Positions 6,504-7,155 of a stretch of DNA of 7,155 nucleotides are shown here, one piece after another. How positions within the stretch are numbered: position 1 is the stretch's first letter; each line of letters opens with the position of its first letter. The DNA is from CAZHMN01 sp964533705 (GTDB lineage: Bacteria; Electryoneota; B3-LCP). Both the position numbers and the translations under genes were made by a program. Location of the stretch: positions 1-7,155 of the forward strand of contig CAZHMN010000116.1 of the NCBI GenBank assembly GCA_964533705.1. Reading direction: 5' to 3'. The notes under the pieces were generated by a model that worked only from the letters and a program-made list of their open reading frames with translations, ran no database searches and was not told the DNA's origin.

Positions 6504-6546
6504 ATCCCCCCTTTCTCCCCCCTTATCAAGGGGGGCAGGGGGGGAT
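6504..6546. repeat. C6/G6 imperfect palindrome
   Basis: The sequence runs AT-C6-TTTCT-C6-TTATCAA-G6-CA-G7-AT, so two C-runs pair with two G-runs in a long imperfect hairpin. Double C6/G6 palindromes of this kind are common dispersed intergenic repeats in FCB-type and other uncultured genomes (from memory). It is symmetric and could act as a terminator stem or a REP-like element on either strand, but it has no T-run. Confidence 0.7.
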
Positions 6547-6550
6547 CACC

Positions 6551-6645
6551 GTTGTGTCAGATCCAGTGTAGGAGCCTCTCACATGACGCCTCTATTTGCG
6601 CGTGCTCTGGCGTCAGGTCACGGCTGTGGCAGGACCTGACACAAC
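6551..6645. repeat. 95-bp MITE-like element with nested inverted repeats
   Basis: The ends GTTGTGTCAGATCC (6551-6564) and GGACCTGACACAAC (6632-6645) are inverted repeats matching at 13 of 14 positions. Inside are TGACGCC/GGCGTCA (6584-6590 with 6609-6615) and GTCAGGTC/GACCTGAC (6612-6619 with 6633-6640). The last competes with the terminal pairing, so two folds are possible. There is no open reading frame of note and no clear target duplication. It could be a non-autonomous mobile repeat or a structured dispersed element. Confidence 0.6.
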
Positions 6646-6658
6646 AGGGAAATCTAGT

Positions 6659-6674
6659 GGGAAAAGGCTTTCCC
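6659..6674 (-). terminator. small hairpin directly after the stop of the gene at 6675-7155
   Basis: GGGAAA-GCCT-TTTCCC follows the TAG stop without a gap on the minus strand. The stem is short and no T-run follows, so it may be a 3' stabiliser or chance; the larger palindromes at 6504-6645 may serve as the real transcript end. Confidence 0.3.
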
Positions 6675-7155
6675 CTATGTTTCTTCAGGTGGCTGAATTT
6701 CCTCTAGAAGCTTGTTATGAATTTCCTCAAAAATCTCACTATTATCCGAGATATCCTCCACTTTCAACGTAACCAAGAAATCCTTATACTTGTTACTGTA
6801 TTTATAAGGCAAACCACTGGAATCAAGCAATTTCAATAGTTTGTCGGTTTTTTCTTCATCAGTCTCTCTGAACCATAGACCGGTGAATGGGCTTCTTCTG
6901 ACATTACATGTGTAAATGTTTGTAGTCCCCTTTCTTAAAGCGATGTAACTTTGAGTAAATCCAATTGTCATTTGGTCGTCTTTACTTTTCAGTATGTCTA
7001 ACAAAGCACGGGCTGCCTCCAAAACCCATAGGGCCTTGCTTTTCCAGCTTTCCTCATTTGCTGGTGTCTCGGCAATTTCGACTCCAGGTTCTTCGTAAAT
7101 GTCTAGAATTTTGGTAAAATTCAGAATATATTTCCCCTCAACTTTAAGCAAATCG
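6675..7155 (-). CDS. hypothetical protein, N-terminus outside window
   Basis: About 159 codons are visible, ending in TAG at 6675-6677. The frame is still open at the window edge, and the first possible start inside is a TTG at 7149-7151 with no ribosome binding site in view, so the gene very probably continues upstream. I do not recognise the family. The visible part has no signal peptide, membrane segment, Cys-rich repeat or sorting domain. It looks like a soluble alpha/beta protein: an amphipathic helix (KALWVLEAARALLDILKS), a strand-rich centre with RRSPFTGLWFRE, and an acidic helical C-terminus (FEEIHNKLLEEIQPPEE). Its bases are AT-richer than the secreted genes, which may indicate a separate origin. 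It is set apart from them by the repeat-filled 6384-6674 stretch. Confidence 0.75.
   Translation of the reverse strand, partial: DLLKVEGKYILNFTKILDIYEEPGVEIAETPANEESWKSKALWVLEAARALLDILKSKDDQMTIGFTQSYIALRKGTTNIYTCNVRRSPFTGLWFRETDEEKTDKLLKLLDSSGLPYKYSNKYKDFLVTLKVEDISDNSEIFEEIHNKLLEEIQPPEET

Noticed and set aside
6504..6645. CRISPR array or attachment site
   Set aside because: There are no regularly spaced direct repeats with unique spacers and no integrase or cas gene; the symmetry is that of hairpins.

Overview
All genes here lie on the minus strand. The window suggests an uncultured bacterium of the FCB-type superphylum (the Zixibacteria, KSB1, Eisenbacteria and Latescibacteria kind). The grounds are three long secreted proteins, each with a signal peptide, a repeat body and a C-terminal FlgD-like or Por/T9SS type A sorting domain that opens with [HY]PNPFNP. 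That placement is inference; no rRNA or other marker gene is present.

The main discovery is a pair of paralogous secreted right-handed beta-helix proteins (below position 1 to 1642, and 4494-6383). Each is interrupted by a single in-frame TGA at the same homologous position. In both, the reading frame continues without any shift into conserved protein, and the TGA is followed by Gly-Ser-Cys-Gly-Gly. Reading the TGA as selenocysteine gives a U-G-S-C motif. Immediately 3' of each TGA is a 7-bp hairpin with a GAU loop at the same distance, as expected of a bacterial SECIS element, and the two copies differ only by pair-preserving changes. TGA is used as an ordinary stop by the two genes between them, so a global code change is unlikely. 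Conventional gene calling would split each gene and lose the junction.

Layout from high to low coordinates, which is the direction of transcription: 6675-7155, the 3' part of an unrecognised gene; 6384-6674, an intergenic stretch with a 95-bp MITE-like palindromic element, a C6/G6 palindrome and a weak promoter; 4494-6383, beta-helix selenoprotein candidate 1; 4298-4493, an AT-rich intergenic stretch with a strong sigma-70-like promoter and an inverted repeat; 3458-4297, a TrmB-family regulator; 1810-3429, a seven-repeat YCF48/BNR-type beta-propeller secreted protein, 28 nt downstream of the regulator and probably co-transcribed; 1643-1809, a terminator hairpin and the leader of the next gene; 1-1642, beta-helix selenoprotein candidate 2, cut by the window edge about 30 residues before its expected C-terminus.

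The three secreted proteins share modules. The YCF48 protein and candidate 1 carry the same ~105-residue middle domain, candidate 2 has a different (ASH/HYDIN-like) one there, and all three end in the sorting domain. They look like a locally expanded set of envelope-exported surface proteins, with the TrmB regulator possibly controlling at least its downstream neighbour.
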